A DNA stretch of 64,000 bases, from contig NZ_ANMR01000034.1 in NCBI RefSeq assembly GCF_000338275.1, forward strand, positions 62,001 through 126,000, given 5' to 3'. Positions 55,947 to 64,000 of the stretch are shown piece by piece. The position numbers were made by a program, and so were the translations under genes. Below the pieces are notes generated by a model. It was not told the origin of the DNA. It saw only the letters and a list, made by a program, of their open reading frames with translations, and searched no databases. How positions within the stretch are numbered: the stretch's first letter is position 1; each line of letters opens with the position of its first letter. Source of the stretch: Staphylococcus xylosus NJ (GTDB lineage: Bacteria > Bacillota > Bacilli > Staphylococcales > Staphylococcaceae).

Positions 55947-56702
55947 TTACAGAAGGACCATTGCTACATATGCAATAAAGTTATTTAATGCATGCAGTGC
56001 TATAGCAGTAGCTAAACTTCGTTGTGTTTTTAAATAGATGTATACAATACCTATAGCGATAACGAGATACATAACTATTTCTAATGGTGATTGCGCTTCT
56101 GTTACGTGTAGAGATGCAAAAACAATTACAGATAATACTGACATCACTATAAAATTCAATTTCTTTCCTAATTCACCAATTACCAAGTGTCGGAAGAGAA
56201 ACTCTTCAGTAACCGGTGCAATAATTACAATAGAAAAGAACGCAAGCACCGTTGAAAATGGTGTACTAAACATTTGTTGAACCAATAAGTCATTTTGTGT
56301 TTCTTCAAATTTCCATTGTTCAGGTGCATATGTATCAACTAATACTGGAAAAATTAATTTAAATATAAACATAACAATAAATGTAACAACAATGAGTTTC
56401 CAATATTTCTTGATATTATTGAACCCATTTTTCCACTCACCTTTATAACTATTTTTATGTAACAACATCCATATAATCATGATAAATATAAAAACGCCAA
56501 TCTCCATTAACAAAGCAGTAGAGCTCGACTCATCAATTCCATTATCTAAGTAACTACCACCAAAACTTATATTAACTGCCAACAATATGACCAAAATTAT
56601 GATTGATAATATAAAATTGCTAGCTAAATAAATGATTGGCAGAAAAAAATCTTTACCATTAATATCCTTCCATTGATATTTCTTTTCGTTTTTTAACGAC
56701 AT
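55947..56702 (-). CDS. CPBP family intramembrane metalloprotease
   Basis: Membrane protein of 251 residues with about seven hydrophobic segments. The protease motif is PVTEEFLFR with E166, E167 and R171; further conserved residues are H199 in FASLH and H237 with N240/N241 in LHALNN. Family members act in prenyl-protein type processing, bacteriocin self-immunity or surface protein maturation (Abi/CAAX-like). No bacteriocin gene is adjacent, so the role is unknown. AGGAGGGGCTACA precedes the ATG. Confidence 0.85.
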   Translation of the reverse strand: MSLKNEKKYQWKDINGKDFFLPIIYLASNFILSIIILVILLAVNISFGGSYLDNGIDESSSTALLMEIGVFIFIMIIWMLLHKNSYKGEWKNGFNNIKKYWKLIVVTFIVMFIFKLIFPVLVDTYAPEQWKFEETQNDLLVQQMFSTPFSTVLAFFSIVIIAPVTEEFLFRHLVIGELGKKLNFIVMSVLSVIVFASLHVTEAQSPLEIVMYLVIAIGIVYIYLKTQRSLATAIALHALNNFIAYVAMVLL

Positions 56703-56903
56703 TGTAGCCCCTCCTAAAGTTTTATATACAACACACTTTTACATTGCACAATTTTTATTTTCTTCAAACATTTTACAATAATATAAATAGATAGTATAGC
56801 TCGACATTTAAACTAAATAATTTAATTTTCAATGCGTAAAAGGAAATGAAAAGTGGTATATAGAGATTAAATATACTATACATATTTTAAGGAGTTGTTG
56901 TCG

Positions 56904-57821
56904 ATGCGTATATTGGTACTAGGTGCTGGCGGAATTGGTGGTTATTTTGGTGGTCGCTTAGCTGAGGCTGGCAAGCATGTTACATTTTTAGTACGGCCCA
57001 AACGCAAATCATATCTAGAACGAAATGGCTTAGCCATTCATAGTGAAAAAGGCGATTATCATTTTAATCCACAACTCATCACAAAAAATGATCGTGTCGA
57101 ACCTTTTGATATCGTGCTATTATCTTCAAAGTCTTATCATTTAGATCATGCTATTGAAGATTTAAAACCATTTATAGATCATAACACCTTAATTATTCCA
57201 CTACTTAATGGCGTTGCACATGTCCCTAAGTTACAAAACGCTTTTGGAAAAAATAAAATCATGGGTGGCTACTGCATTATAGAAACAACACTTGATAGTA
57301 CTGGGGAGATTATTCAAACCAGTCAATTTGATAAACTCTTTTTTGGGGAATTAAACGGTACTGAAAGCAACCGTGTTAAATATGTTGAACAGGCATTTTC
57401 AGGCACAAAAGCTGAATTTATTCTAAACACAAATGTCGAACAAGGCATGTGGCATAAATACTTAATGATTACTGTATTATCGGGCGTAACAACACTTATG
57501 CATGCACCTATTGGACCTATTCGTGATAGTGAAGGTGGTATAGAATTTATTAAATCCTTGTATAATGAGGCTGCTGGTATTATGCGTAAACACGATGCAC
57601 CTATCTCTGATCAAATTGTTTCTAAATACATGCAAGCGCTAAATCAATTATCTTATCATTTCAAAACTTCCATGCAACGCGATATGGAAAAGGGACTTAA
57701 TATCGAAACTGATCATTTGCAAGGTTATTTATTAGAATTAGCAGCACGTTACAATTTAGAAGCCCCTCTGCTTACTTGTGTTTATCAAAACCATAGCGTA
57801 TATAAAGAAATGCTACAGTAA
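56904..57821 (+). CDS. panE: 2-dehydropantoate 2-reductase (ketopantoate reductase family)
   Basis: NADPH-dependent reduction of ketopantoate to pantoate for coenzyme A synthesis, 305 residues. The dinucleotide motif GAGGIGGYFGGRLAEAG is at 7-23, the catalytic-type lysine is in the MWHKYLM stretch, and KHDAPISDQ plus the helical C-terminus follow the family. ATG 56904 lies nine bases after AAGGAG; a TTG nine bases upstream is less likely. No other pan gene is adjacent, so a paralog with another substrate is possible. Confidence 0.82.
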   Translation: MRILVLGAGGIGGYFGGRLAEAGKHVTFLVRPKRKSYLERNGLAIHSEKGDYHFNPQLITKNDRVEPFDIVLLSSKSYHLDHAIEDLKPFIDHNTLIIPLLNGVAHVPKLQNAFGKNKIMGGYCIIETTLDSTGEIIQTSQFDKLFFGELNGTESNRVKYVEQAFSGTKAEFILNTNVEQGMWHKYLMITVLSGVTTLMHAPIGPIRDSEGGIEFIKSLYNEAAGIMRKHDAPISDQIVSKYMQALNQLSYHFKTSMQRDMEKGLNIETDHLQGYLLELAARYNLEAPLLTCVYQNHSVYKEMLQ

Positions 57822-57834
57822 GCAACTACACATA

Positions 57835-57887
57835 TAGGAGCGTGACAGAAATGATTTTTTAACTTAACTTTCTGTGCACCTCCTAAA
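57835..57887 (+). terminator. Hairpin after panE, related to the dispersed repeats
   Basis: TAGGAGCGTGACAGAAAT pairs imperfectly with TTTCTGTGCACCTCCTA. The T-run is short. The AGAAA/GTGACAG words recall the ends of the dispersed intergenic repeats. Confidence 0.55.
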
Positions 57888-57975
57888 TTTTTGATTATCT
57901 TTAATATCAACATTTTGTATGTGTTTTATTTAAACTTTTTGAATAACTTATATAAGAAAAAAGGAGGCATTTGCC

Positions 57976-58794
57976 ATGCAATCTAATCAACCACAACATC
58001 CATTTGATTTAGCAACTCATCTCACACAACAGAAATCAGGCATGTATTCAGGACATACTTCCAGCGCCTATGCGAATATGGTCGGGCCATTCGGTGGTGT
58101 TATTGCATCCACATTATTACGTGCAGTTTTAGAACATGACGATATTCTAGGAGAGCCCATCTCTCTAACAATAAACTATGCTGCTCCTATACAAGAAGAT
58201 AATTTTAGAATAATAGCCTATCCATCGAGAACTAATCGGTCAACACAACACTGGTATATAGAACTAAAACAAAATGATAAAACCGCTATTACTGGAACAG
58301 CGGTTACTGCTAAACGACGTGATACATGGTCGTCAACAGAACTAGCCTTTCCTGATGTTCCACCAGCAGACGAAGTAACACGTACATCATTAGAAAGCGC
58401 GCCACCATGGGCACAAAACTATGACATCAGAATGATTAAAGGTGCACCCCTAGCAATGAATCCTACTCAACAACCAGATTCCGTAACGTTACAATGGATA
58501 AAAGATACCCCTGATAGAGATTTAGATTTCTTATCTCTTACATCTATATGTGATGCATTCTTCCCACGTATCTATGTACGTCGTAAAGCATTCGTTCCCA
58601 TTGGGACAGTATCACTCACTATATATTTCCATGCTAATTCCGAGACTTTAAAGAACAATGGGAATCAACCGCTACTTGGACATACACGCGCCCTTAAATT
58701 TTTCAATGGTTTCTTCGATCAAACTGGAGAAATATGGAGTCATAATGGCAATTTACTTGCAACAACAAGTCAGTTTGTATATTACAAAGAATAA
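57976..58794 (+). CDS. Double-hotdog acyl-CoA thioesterase family protein
   Basis: Thioesterase-like protein of 272 residues with two hotdog halves. The first contains YANMVGPFGGVIASTLLRAV, the second LTSICDAFFPRIYVRRKAFVPIGTV in outline, and the family aspartate is in SICDAFFPR. TRALKFFNGFFDQTGEIWS follows near the C-terminus. AAAGGAGGCATTTGCC precedes the ATG. It is 154 bases after panE and 60 before the broken cupin gene. Physiological acyl substrate unknown. Confidence 0.78.
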   Translation: MQSNQPQHPFDLATHLTQQKSGMYSGHTSSAYANMVGPFGGVIASTLLRAVLEHDDILGEPISLTINYAAPIQEDNFRIIAYPSRTNRSTQHWYIELKQNDKTAITGTAVTAKRRDTWSSTELAFPDVPPADEVTRTSLESAPPWAQNYDIRMIKGAPLAMNPTQQPDSVTLQWIKDTPDRDLDFLSLTSICDAFFPRIYVRRKAFVPIGTVSLTIYFHANSETLKNNGNQPLLGHTRALKFFNGFFDQTGEIWSHNGNLLATTSQFVYYKE

Positions 58795-58855
58795 ATTTTA
58801 TACTTATTTGATATAACTATAATTTATATTATTAAAAATAAAGAGGTGTTTAAAC

Positions 58856-59362
58856 TTGAAACAACCAGAAGAAATTACAATTAATACATTAAATTTTGAT
58901 GATGATGGACAAATACCTAACAACCCATATTTACCTGTTTTAGTTTATCAAAACGTATTTTTAGCGACTGATGATTTAAGACATATATTATCCACAAATC
59001 AATGGGGTAACACTTGGGAAGGTGGTGTTTTCTCTTATCATCATTATCACAGTAATTCACATGAAGTCTTATTGGTAATCAATGGAACAGCCCAATTAAT
59101 ACTAGGAGGCAAAAATGGTACTCTTATTAATATTACTGAAGGTGATGCTTTAATATTACCGGCTGGTACTGGTCACAAACTGTAAAGTCAAAGTAATGAC
59201 TTTACAGTTATGGGAGCCTATCCCCATAGTCAGTCATATGATATTTGTGTCGGTAAAGTAAGCGAGCGTCCTCAAAATTTATATAATATTGAAAATGTAT
59301 CCATACCTAATACAGACCCAATATTTGGTAGTCATGGTCCATTGAAAAAGCGTTGGAACTAA
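58856..59362 (+). pseudogene. Cupin domain protein gene interrupted by one in-frame stop
   Basis: Starts with TTG at 58856 behind AAAGAGGTG. The cupin core has the metal motif HHYHSNSHEVLLV and GDALILPAGTGHKL, then TAA at 59183-59185. Reading on in the same frame gives SQSNDFTVMGAYPHSQSYDI and a normal ending GPLKKRWN with stop at 59360-59362, which is the usual tail of this cupin group (168 codons plus the stop). So a single base change has split an otherwise intact gene. The truncated 109-residue product keeps the metal-binding half. A sequencing error is the alternative. Confidence 0.82.
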
Positions 59363-59416
59363 CTTTAAGTTCTTTGTTTCATTGATATTAATTATCAAAC
59401 TTAAATGGAGGTATTA

Positions 59417-59776
59417 ATGTTGGTAAATAGAGATGACGTAGTAAATTATGTTACTCGAAATTATGAAGTTAAACCGGATTATCCATGGCAAAATTTTCCT
59501 CATTTTGCTACTTTAAGACATAATAAAAATAAAAAATGGTTTGGTTTAATTATGAATATTACAGAAGATAAATTAGGGCTTAAAAGTTTTGAAGAAGTTG
59601 ATGTTTTGAATGTAAAAGTTGATAAAGCTTTTATTGGACCATTAACGAAAAAAAAAGGTATTTATAAGGCGTATCATATGAATAAAACCACTTGGATTAC
59701 TATTAACTTGAGAGAAATAAGTAACCTCCATTATATAACTGATTTAATTGACGAAAGTTTTGAACTAACAGTTTAA
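59417..59776 (+). CDS. MmcQ/YjbR family protein
   Basis: Small protein of 119 residues of the MmcQ/YjbR group. The sequence PDYPWQNFPHFATLRHNKNKKWFGLI is the family core (only the motif order noted), followed by LNVKVDKAFIGPL and KGIYKAYHMNKTTWITINL. Family members have a double-wing fold that may bind DNA, but no function is firm. The fifth codon of the longer frame (ATG 59417) fits the GGAGG ribosome site. It is 54 bases after the cupin remnant. Confidence 0.82.
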   Translation: MLVNRDDVVNYVTRNYEVKPDYPWQNFPHFATLRHNKNKKWFGLIMNITEDKLGLKSFEEVDVLNVKVDKAFIGPLTKKKGIYKAYHMNKTTWITINLREISNLHYITDLIDESFELTV

Positions 59777-59900
59777 AGTATGAACTATACTATTATCAAT
59801 AATATATAAAATAGGCCTGTGAAACTAAGTTTATATTCTTATAATGAATTAGCTGACTTATATTGTTTACCAATCATCTTCTTCCAAAAGAATAGTTAAA

Positions 59901-60010
59901 AGGCTGAGACAATTTATAAATAAACCGTCTCAGCCTCAATCATTATATTGCATAGCTAACTGGTAAGATGAAACCTTTTTAAATAAATTAGATTTTTGTC
60001 CCACTCATCC
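59901..60010. repeat. Hairpin plus dispersed intergenic repeat (copy C)
   Basis: The hairpin AGGCTGAGAC/GTCTCAGCCT (59901-59936) is followed by 59955-60010, which resembles the repeat copies near 5962 and 47736. Lies in the convergent gap between the MmcQ-like gene and the PTS IIC gene. Confidence 0.6.
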
Positions 60011-60044
60011 TAAAATATATACTATTTTATTATAATTTTTGCTA

Positions 60045-61400
60045 CTATTCTTTTGCTTCTTTTTCATTAGTACGTTTTTGTAAAATGATAGCTGAAGCTG
60101 CAACTATTAAAATTAAAATTATGATGCCAATTAGTCCAAGGAATTTCGCGATATTACCAAATACAATACCTACAACTAAGAAGTCTGTATCTGAGAATGT
60201 CGTCGCTGCTCCCCCTAAATCTCCTAAGAAAGGTAAAAACAGTAATGGCAAGAACGTAATCAACAATCCATTTAAAGCTGATCCTGCAACTGCCCCTTTA
60301 ATACCTCCTCTTGCATTACCAAAGACACCCGCAGTTGCACCTAAGAAGAAGTGTGCAACAACACCTGGAAGTATCACGACACCACCAAATAAGAATAAGA
60401 TAAACATGCCAATTACACCAACTATAAAGCTGACAAAAAATCCTATTAACACTGCGTTTTGTGCATAAGGGAAGACAATCGGACAGTCTAAAGCTGGCTT
60501 TGTATTAGGTACCAATTTCTCTGAAATACCTTTAAACGCCGGTACTATTTCGGCTAAAATTAAGCGCACCCCTGTTAGTATAATAAATACACCTGCAGCA
60601 AATGTCACACCTTGTATTAGTGAAAATACAATAAAGTTTTGTCCATTGCTAATCTCACTATGTACATAAGTCGGACCTGCAAATAATGCCGCAACAAAAT
60701 ACAATAATGTCATTGTTAAAGAAATACTAATCGTACTTTCTCTCAGAAAGCTTAAACCTTTCGGGAAATTAATTTCTTCTGTAGATTTTGATTTACCTTT
60801 AAATAGTTTCCCAACTTCTCCAGCTGCCCAATAACTAATCGTGCCAAAATGACCTAGAGCAACTTGATTATTACCAGTGATTTTTTTCATTGTAGGATGC
60901 GCCAATGCGGGTAATATAGCCATTATCAATCCTAAAATAATAGCTCCAACAATTACCGTCAAAGTACCTGTAATATTGCCGACAGATAATAATATTGCTA
61001 AAAATGCTGCCATATAGAAGGTATGATGCCCAGTTAAAAAGATATATTTTAAGTTAGTAATACGTGCAATAATAATATTTACAATCATACCAAATACCAT
61101 TATTAGTGCTGCAGTTGTACCATACTGCTCTAACGCAATTGATATAATGGCCTCGTTATTCGGCACTACACCTTGTACGCCAAATGCATGTTGAAATATT
61201 TTTCCAAATGGTTCGAGTGATTGTGTTACTACATTTGCACCTGCGCTTAACACTAAAAATCCGAGAATTGTTTTAATTGTTCCAGATGTAATATCTGTCG
61301 CCGATTTCTTCTGCATAATCAATCCGATAAATGCAATCAGTGCAACTAATATCGCTGGTTGGCTCAATACATCAACAATAAAATCAAGTATTGGTTTCAT
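60045..61400 (-). CDS. Ascorbate-type PTS transporter subunit IIC (UlaA-like)
   Basis: Membrane permease of the PTS ascorbate-galactitol family, 451 residues with about eleven hydrophobic segments. FLVLSAGANVVTQSLEPFGK and FLTGHHTFYMAAFLAIL are UlaA/SgaT landmarks. The last of a cluster with IIB and IIA as separate small proteins, exactly the Ula arrangement. Substrate could be L-ascorbate or a related pentitol/sugar acid; no ulaG, ulaD, ulaE or ulaF gene follows, so the downstream pathway is not visible. Confidence 0.85.
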   Translation of the reverse strand: MKPILDFIVDVLSQPAILVALIAFIGLIMQKKSATDITSGTIKTILGFLVLSAGANVVTQSLEPFGKIFQHAFGVQGVVPNNEAIISIALEQYGTTAALIMVFGMIVNIIIARITNLKYIFLTGHHTFYMAAFLAILLSVGNITGTLTVIVGAIILGLIMAILPALAHPTMKKITGNNQVALGHFGTISYWAAGEVGKLFKGKSKSTEEINFPKGLSFLRESTISISLTMTLLYFVAALFAGPTYVHSEISNGQNFIVFSLIQGVTFAAGVFIILTGVRLILAEIVPAFKGISEKLVPNTKPALDCPIVFPYAQNAVLIGFFVSFIVGVIGMFILFLFGGVVILPGVVAHFFLGATAGVFGNARGGIKGAVAGSALNGLLITFLPLLFLPFLGDLGGAATTFSDTDFLVVGIVFGNIAKFLGLIGIIILILIVAASAIILQKRTNEKEAKE

Positions 61401-61423
61401 TTTACTGCCCCCTTACATTTTAT

Positions 61424-61708
61424 TTATAAGATATTCAGTTCGCTTAATTTATCATTTAATTTTTGTTGTAATTCTTCTTTGTCTAAAATGTTATCTAATA
61501 CAATGACATCACCTAAATTTTTAGTATTTTCCTCTAAGTCTCTACCACAAATAAATAAGTCTGCCATATCTGGACTAGCACTCATAACATCACTGTGTTC
61601 TACTTTAATATCAGATGGCGCATTTATATTTTTCAACGCTTCTTGTGCATTCATTTCCACCATAAAACTACTTCCTAAACCGTGACCACAAACTACTAAA
61701 ATTTTCAT
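61424..61708 (-). CDS. Ascorbate-type PTS subunit IIB
   Basis: Phosphocarrier of 94 residues (lactose/ascorbate-type IIB fold) with C7 in VVCGHGLGSSF as phosphorylation site. The fourth codon of the longer frame is favoured, because the first ATG touches the AAGGAG ribosome site. It overlaps closely with the preceding IIA gene (stop six bases upstream) and is followed 24 bases later by IIC. Confidence 0.85.
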   Translation of the reverse strand: MKILVVCGHGLGSSFMVEMNAQEALKNINAPSDIKVEHSDVMSASPDMADLFICGRDLEENTKNLGDVIVLDNILDKEELQQKLNDKLSELNIL

Positions 61709-61713
61709 TTTTC

Positions 61714-62154
61714 TCATTCTCCTTTAAATATATTTACTATTTCATTAATTTCTTGCGCTGCTAACAATTGATTTACTGTATCTTGATTACCTAATTTAGT
61801 TGCTAAGCTTCTTAAAATAGCCAAATGGCCATCGTTATCTACAGCACTAAGTACAAATATAAGTGATGCAAAGTGTCCCTCTTCGGAAAAATTAATATGC
61901 TCATTTAATTTTAATAAACTTAATCCAATATGTTTCACATCATCATTAGGCCTTGCGTGAGCAATTGCAATTTCAGGTGCAATAACGATATAAGGTCCTA
62001 ATTCCTTCACACTGTCAATCATCGCTGTAACATAACTTGATTCAAAATAATCTTGTGTAAGTAAGGGGTTCGCAGCTATTGTTATTGCTTGTTCCCACGT
62101 TTCTACTTTATCTAGTATTTGTATCTTATCTGCAGACAGTATTTCCAAACTCAT
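61714..62154 (-). CDS. PTS subunit IIA (fructose/mannitol-ascorbate type)
   Basis: Cytoplasmic phosphocarrier of 146 residues with H66 in IAIAHARPND as phosphorylated histidine. It passes phosphate from HPr to IIB. It lies 13 bases after the regulator and just before IIB, so the four genes form one transcript. Confidence 0.86.
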   Translation of the reverse strand: MSLEILSADKIQILDKVETWEQAITIAANPLLTQDYFESSYVTAMIDSVKELGPYIVIAPEIAIAHARPNDDVKHIGLSLLKLNEHINFSEEGHFASLIFVLSAVDNDGHLAILRSLATKLGNQDTVNQLLAAQEINEIVNIFKGE

Positions 62155-62167
62155 CTATATCCTCTCC

Positions 62168-64000
62168 TTACCGTTGGCTTACATGCTTAATGTATTGCAT
62201 AATAGCTGTTATATCTCCTGAAAATATAGCTTCTCTTGCGGCTTCATCCATAATTAGTGTACTCAGTTGCCTTAACGCATTTAGATGTATTTGAGGTTGT
62301 GCTGTAGCTAAAGTAATGACAATGTATACTGGATCATATTGATCATGTGAAAAATGAACACCATTTTCATATTGGATCAAACTAAAACCCACTGGCTGTT
62401 GTACATGATCATGCTTTGCATGAATCAATGCGATATGAGGGCTAATCACCATATAAGGCCCAAACGCATCTAATTGTTGGATGATATCAGTCGCATATGC
62501 TCTGTCCACTACACCATCTTTTTCTAGCATGGATACAGCTTGTTTAATCGCATCATCACGTGAAAGTACTGGCTGTTGCGTCAATATCCTCGATTGTGGT
62601 AACACCTGTTCTAGAGTTGGACCAATACCACGTAAATCATCAATGTATCGTTCTCTAGAGTGATTAATAATTTCATTTAATTGAACACGATCATTTTTAT
62701 TTAAAAATGGCGAAACCCTTATCACAGGTACTGTTACTTGATTGAAAGGGACAGTAGAAATAATATAATCAACTCCCTCATGCTTTAACATACTTTCATC
62801 TATTTCATATATAGAATATGCATCAACAACTTCGAGCTCTGGATAAATATGAGCAATTCTGCTTTTTAATAACTGCGAAGTCCCTATCCCAGAACCACAT
62901 AGCAATACAACTTTGATTTTATTTGTTGTCACAGTAGAAATACGCTCAATTGCTGAGGCAAAATGTAAGGTAATATAAGTTAGTTCATTATCATCAAACT
63001 CAATATTATAATTTTCTTCAATACCCCATATATGCTTTTTTATACCTTCAATCAGTTGTTGATATTGCAGAATAATTTCTTTTTTCAAAGGATTATCATG
63101 TGTCATATCAAATTTCAACCTGTGAATTGCCGGTCTTAAATGAACAATCAAACCATTTAACAACTTACTGTCTGACATTAAGTCTAACCCCAGGTCTCCG
63201 CTCATACGCTCAATCAGTTGTTCCGTTAAAATATCCAAATCGTCTATTTCACGATGATACCGATTTAATTCTGAAGTCTTTGCACCTAGCAGATGTAAAG
63301 TAATAAAGGCAGCTTCACTTTTTGGAAAATGAAGCTTAAAAATCTGTTCTAATTTCCCTTTAATTTGTAAGGCTATTTGAAATTGTTCTGTCTTTTGCAA
63401 CTTCTTATATTCTTTGTCTGGAATCTCAAAAATAAAATCCTCATTCGCCCGATGAATTGCAATTAAAATGTGGTAAATTAATCCATCAATAGCACTCTGT
63501 ACGAGTTGATAATTTGAATCAATCAATACCGAAGTAACACTTAAGCGAATTTGTTCTAATTCATGATTCGAAAACAAATGATGACCCATTTGATGCGTAT
63601 GTGTTTGAAAATATTCATAAACCATTTCTGCATATGCTTTACGATATGCACTTTCATCGCCTTTAATTAAGAAACCCTTATTCTTCTCATATTTCAACTG
63701 TAAATCGTGGTTATCTAGCCATTGCTGTACGCGTTTTAAATCTTCCACTATCGTACGTCTAGTCACCGAAACCATGTTTGCCAATACATGTGAAGCTGTA
63801 GGTGATGTAGATTCAAAGAGTTTCAAAGTAATATACAGTAATCTTTCGTCTTTAGAATAATGTATAGACGTTGACAAATATTGAGGTTCTACAGCCTTTA
63901 ATTGTTCTGAAGATGTTGTGATTTTAATACCATCATATTTGCTTCGTTGAATCGTTAAAGCTAATTTACTCGCCATATCTTCAATGTACTCAAGATCATA
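62168..64000 (-). CDS. PRD/PTS-regulated transcriptional activator, 5' end beyond the window
   Basis: Activator of the BglG/ManR/UlaR-like class controlling the PTS genes that follow. At least 610 residues are visible; the reading frame stays open to the right edge (YDLEYIED before the first internal Met), so the first DNA-binding unit is missing. Seen are a second HTH (THVLANMVSVTRRTIVEDLK-like region), two PRD domains, a IIB domain (LLCGSGIGTSQLL) and a C-terminal IIA with IALIHAKHD. Gene 13 bases upstream of the IIA gene. Its domain order equals that of the ManR-like protein at 51781-53709. Confidence 0.85.
   Translation of the reverse strand, partial: YDLEYIEDMASKLALTIQRSKYDGIKITTSSEQLKAVEPQYLSTSIHYSKDERLLYITLKLFESTSPTASHVLANMVSVTRRTIVEDLKRVQQWLDNHDLQLKYEKNKGFLIKGDESAYRKAYAEMVYEYFQTHTHQMGHHLFSNHELEQIRLSVTSVLIDSNYQLVQSAIDGLIYHILIAIHRANEDFIFEIPDKEYKKLQKTEQFQIALQIKGKLEQIFKLHFPKSEAAFITLHLLGAKTSELNRYHREIDDLDILTEQLIERMSGDLGLDLMSDSKLLNGLIVHLRPAIHRLKFDMTHDNPLKKEIILQYQQLIEGIKKHIWGIEENYNIEFDDNELTYITLHFASAIERISTVTTNKIKVVLLCGSGIGTSQLLKSRIAHIYPELEVVDAYSIYEIDESMLKHEGVDYIISTVPFNQVTVPVIRVSPFLNKNDRVQLNEIINHSRERYIDDLRGIGPTLEQVLPQSRILTQQPVLSRDDAIKQAVSMLEKDGVVDRAYATDIIQQLDAFGPYMVISPHIALIHAKHDHVQQPVGFSLIQYENGVHFSHDQYDPVYIVITLATAQPQIHLNALRQLSTLIMDEAAREAIFSGDITAIMQYIKHVSQR

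Noticed and set aside
1..64000. Prophage, integrative element or insertion sequence
   Set aside because: No integrase, transposase, terminal repeats or phage structural genes were found in the reading frames.

Overview
The window is AT-rich chromosomal DNA from a Staphylococcus. The gene content and order (copA-copZ next to a D-2-hydroxyacid dehydrogenase, isaA, a PfoR-like PTS protein, a V8-type glutamyl endopeptidase, pyrD, mccAB, the urease operon) are staphylococcal. Urease beside a urea transporter and a nickel-type ABC importer suggests the saprophyticus/xylosus group, but species cannot be fixed from sequence reading alone. No rRNA, tRNA, CRISPR array, prophage or insertion sequence was seen.

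Layout. 1-1.1 kb: end of a BceAB/VraDE-type antimicrobial-peptide ABC system. 1.3-5.8 kb: SulP transporter, then copA-copZ behind a CsoR-like operator. 6.0-8.4 kb: a SAM-I riboswitch heading an aminotransferase and a D-2-hydroxyacid dehydrogenase. 8.5-9.4 kb: isaA with a WalR box. 9.8-12.7 kb: PfoR-like PTS IIC, a PTPS-like protein, DUF488, an M23 peptidase. 12.9-16.6 kb: nucleoside hydrolase, amino acid permease, EmrE-type exporter. 16.8-27.3 kb: regulators, glutamyl endopeptidase, flavin monooxygenase, fructosamine kinase, pyrD, Usp, HAD, VOC, a lactonase-like metallohydrolase and an APC permease. 27.7-39.8 kb: siderophore-binding lipoprotein, nikABCDE-like importer, urea transporter and ureABCEFGD, together a complete urea-to-ammonia module with its own nickel supply. 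40-42.8 kb: thioesterase and a TetR/MFS pair sharing palindromic operators. 42.9-46.8 kb: mccAB divergent from metY, ending in a 70-bp tandem repeat that starts inside the metY coding sequence. 47-47.6 kb: decayed ThrE-type exporter gene. 47.8-53.7 kb: manR-manP-manA-ROK kinase. 53.8-55.8 kb: a second SAM-I riboswitch heading metQ and an L-2-hydroxyacid dehydrogenase. 55.9-59.8 kb: CPBP protease, panE, thioesterase, broken cupin gene, MmcQ/YjbR protein. 60-64 kb: ascorbate-type PTS (ulaA/B/C-like) with its PRD regulator, cut by the right edge.

The most interesting pattern is that the two SAM-I riboswitches each control a 2-hydroxyacid dehydrogenase of opposite stereochemistry, one with an aminotransferase and the other with a methionine-binding lipoprotein. 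Together they look like a methionine-starvation route that could turn D- and L-2-hydroxy-4-methylthiobutyrate, or the keto acid, into methionine. This is inference and needs a biochemical test. Other notable points are the 70-bp tandem repeat, a nonsense-interrupted cupin gene, a large dyad upstream of ureA and a PTPS-like protein that appears to lack the zinc ligands.
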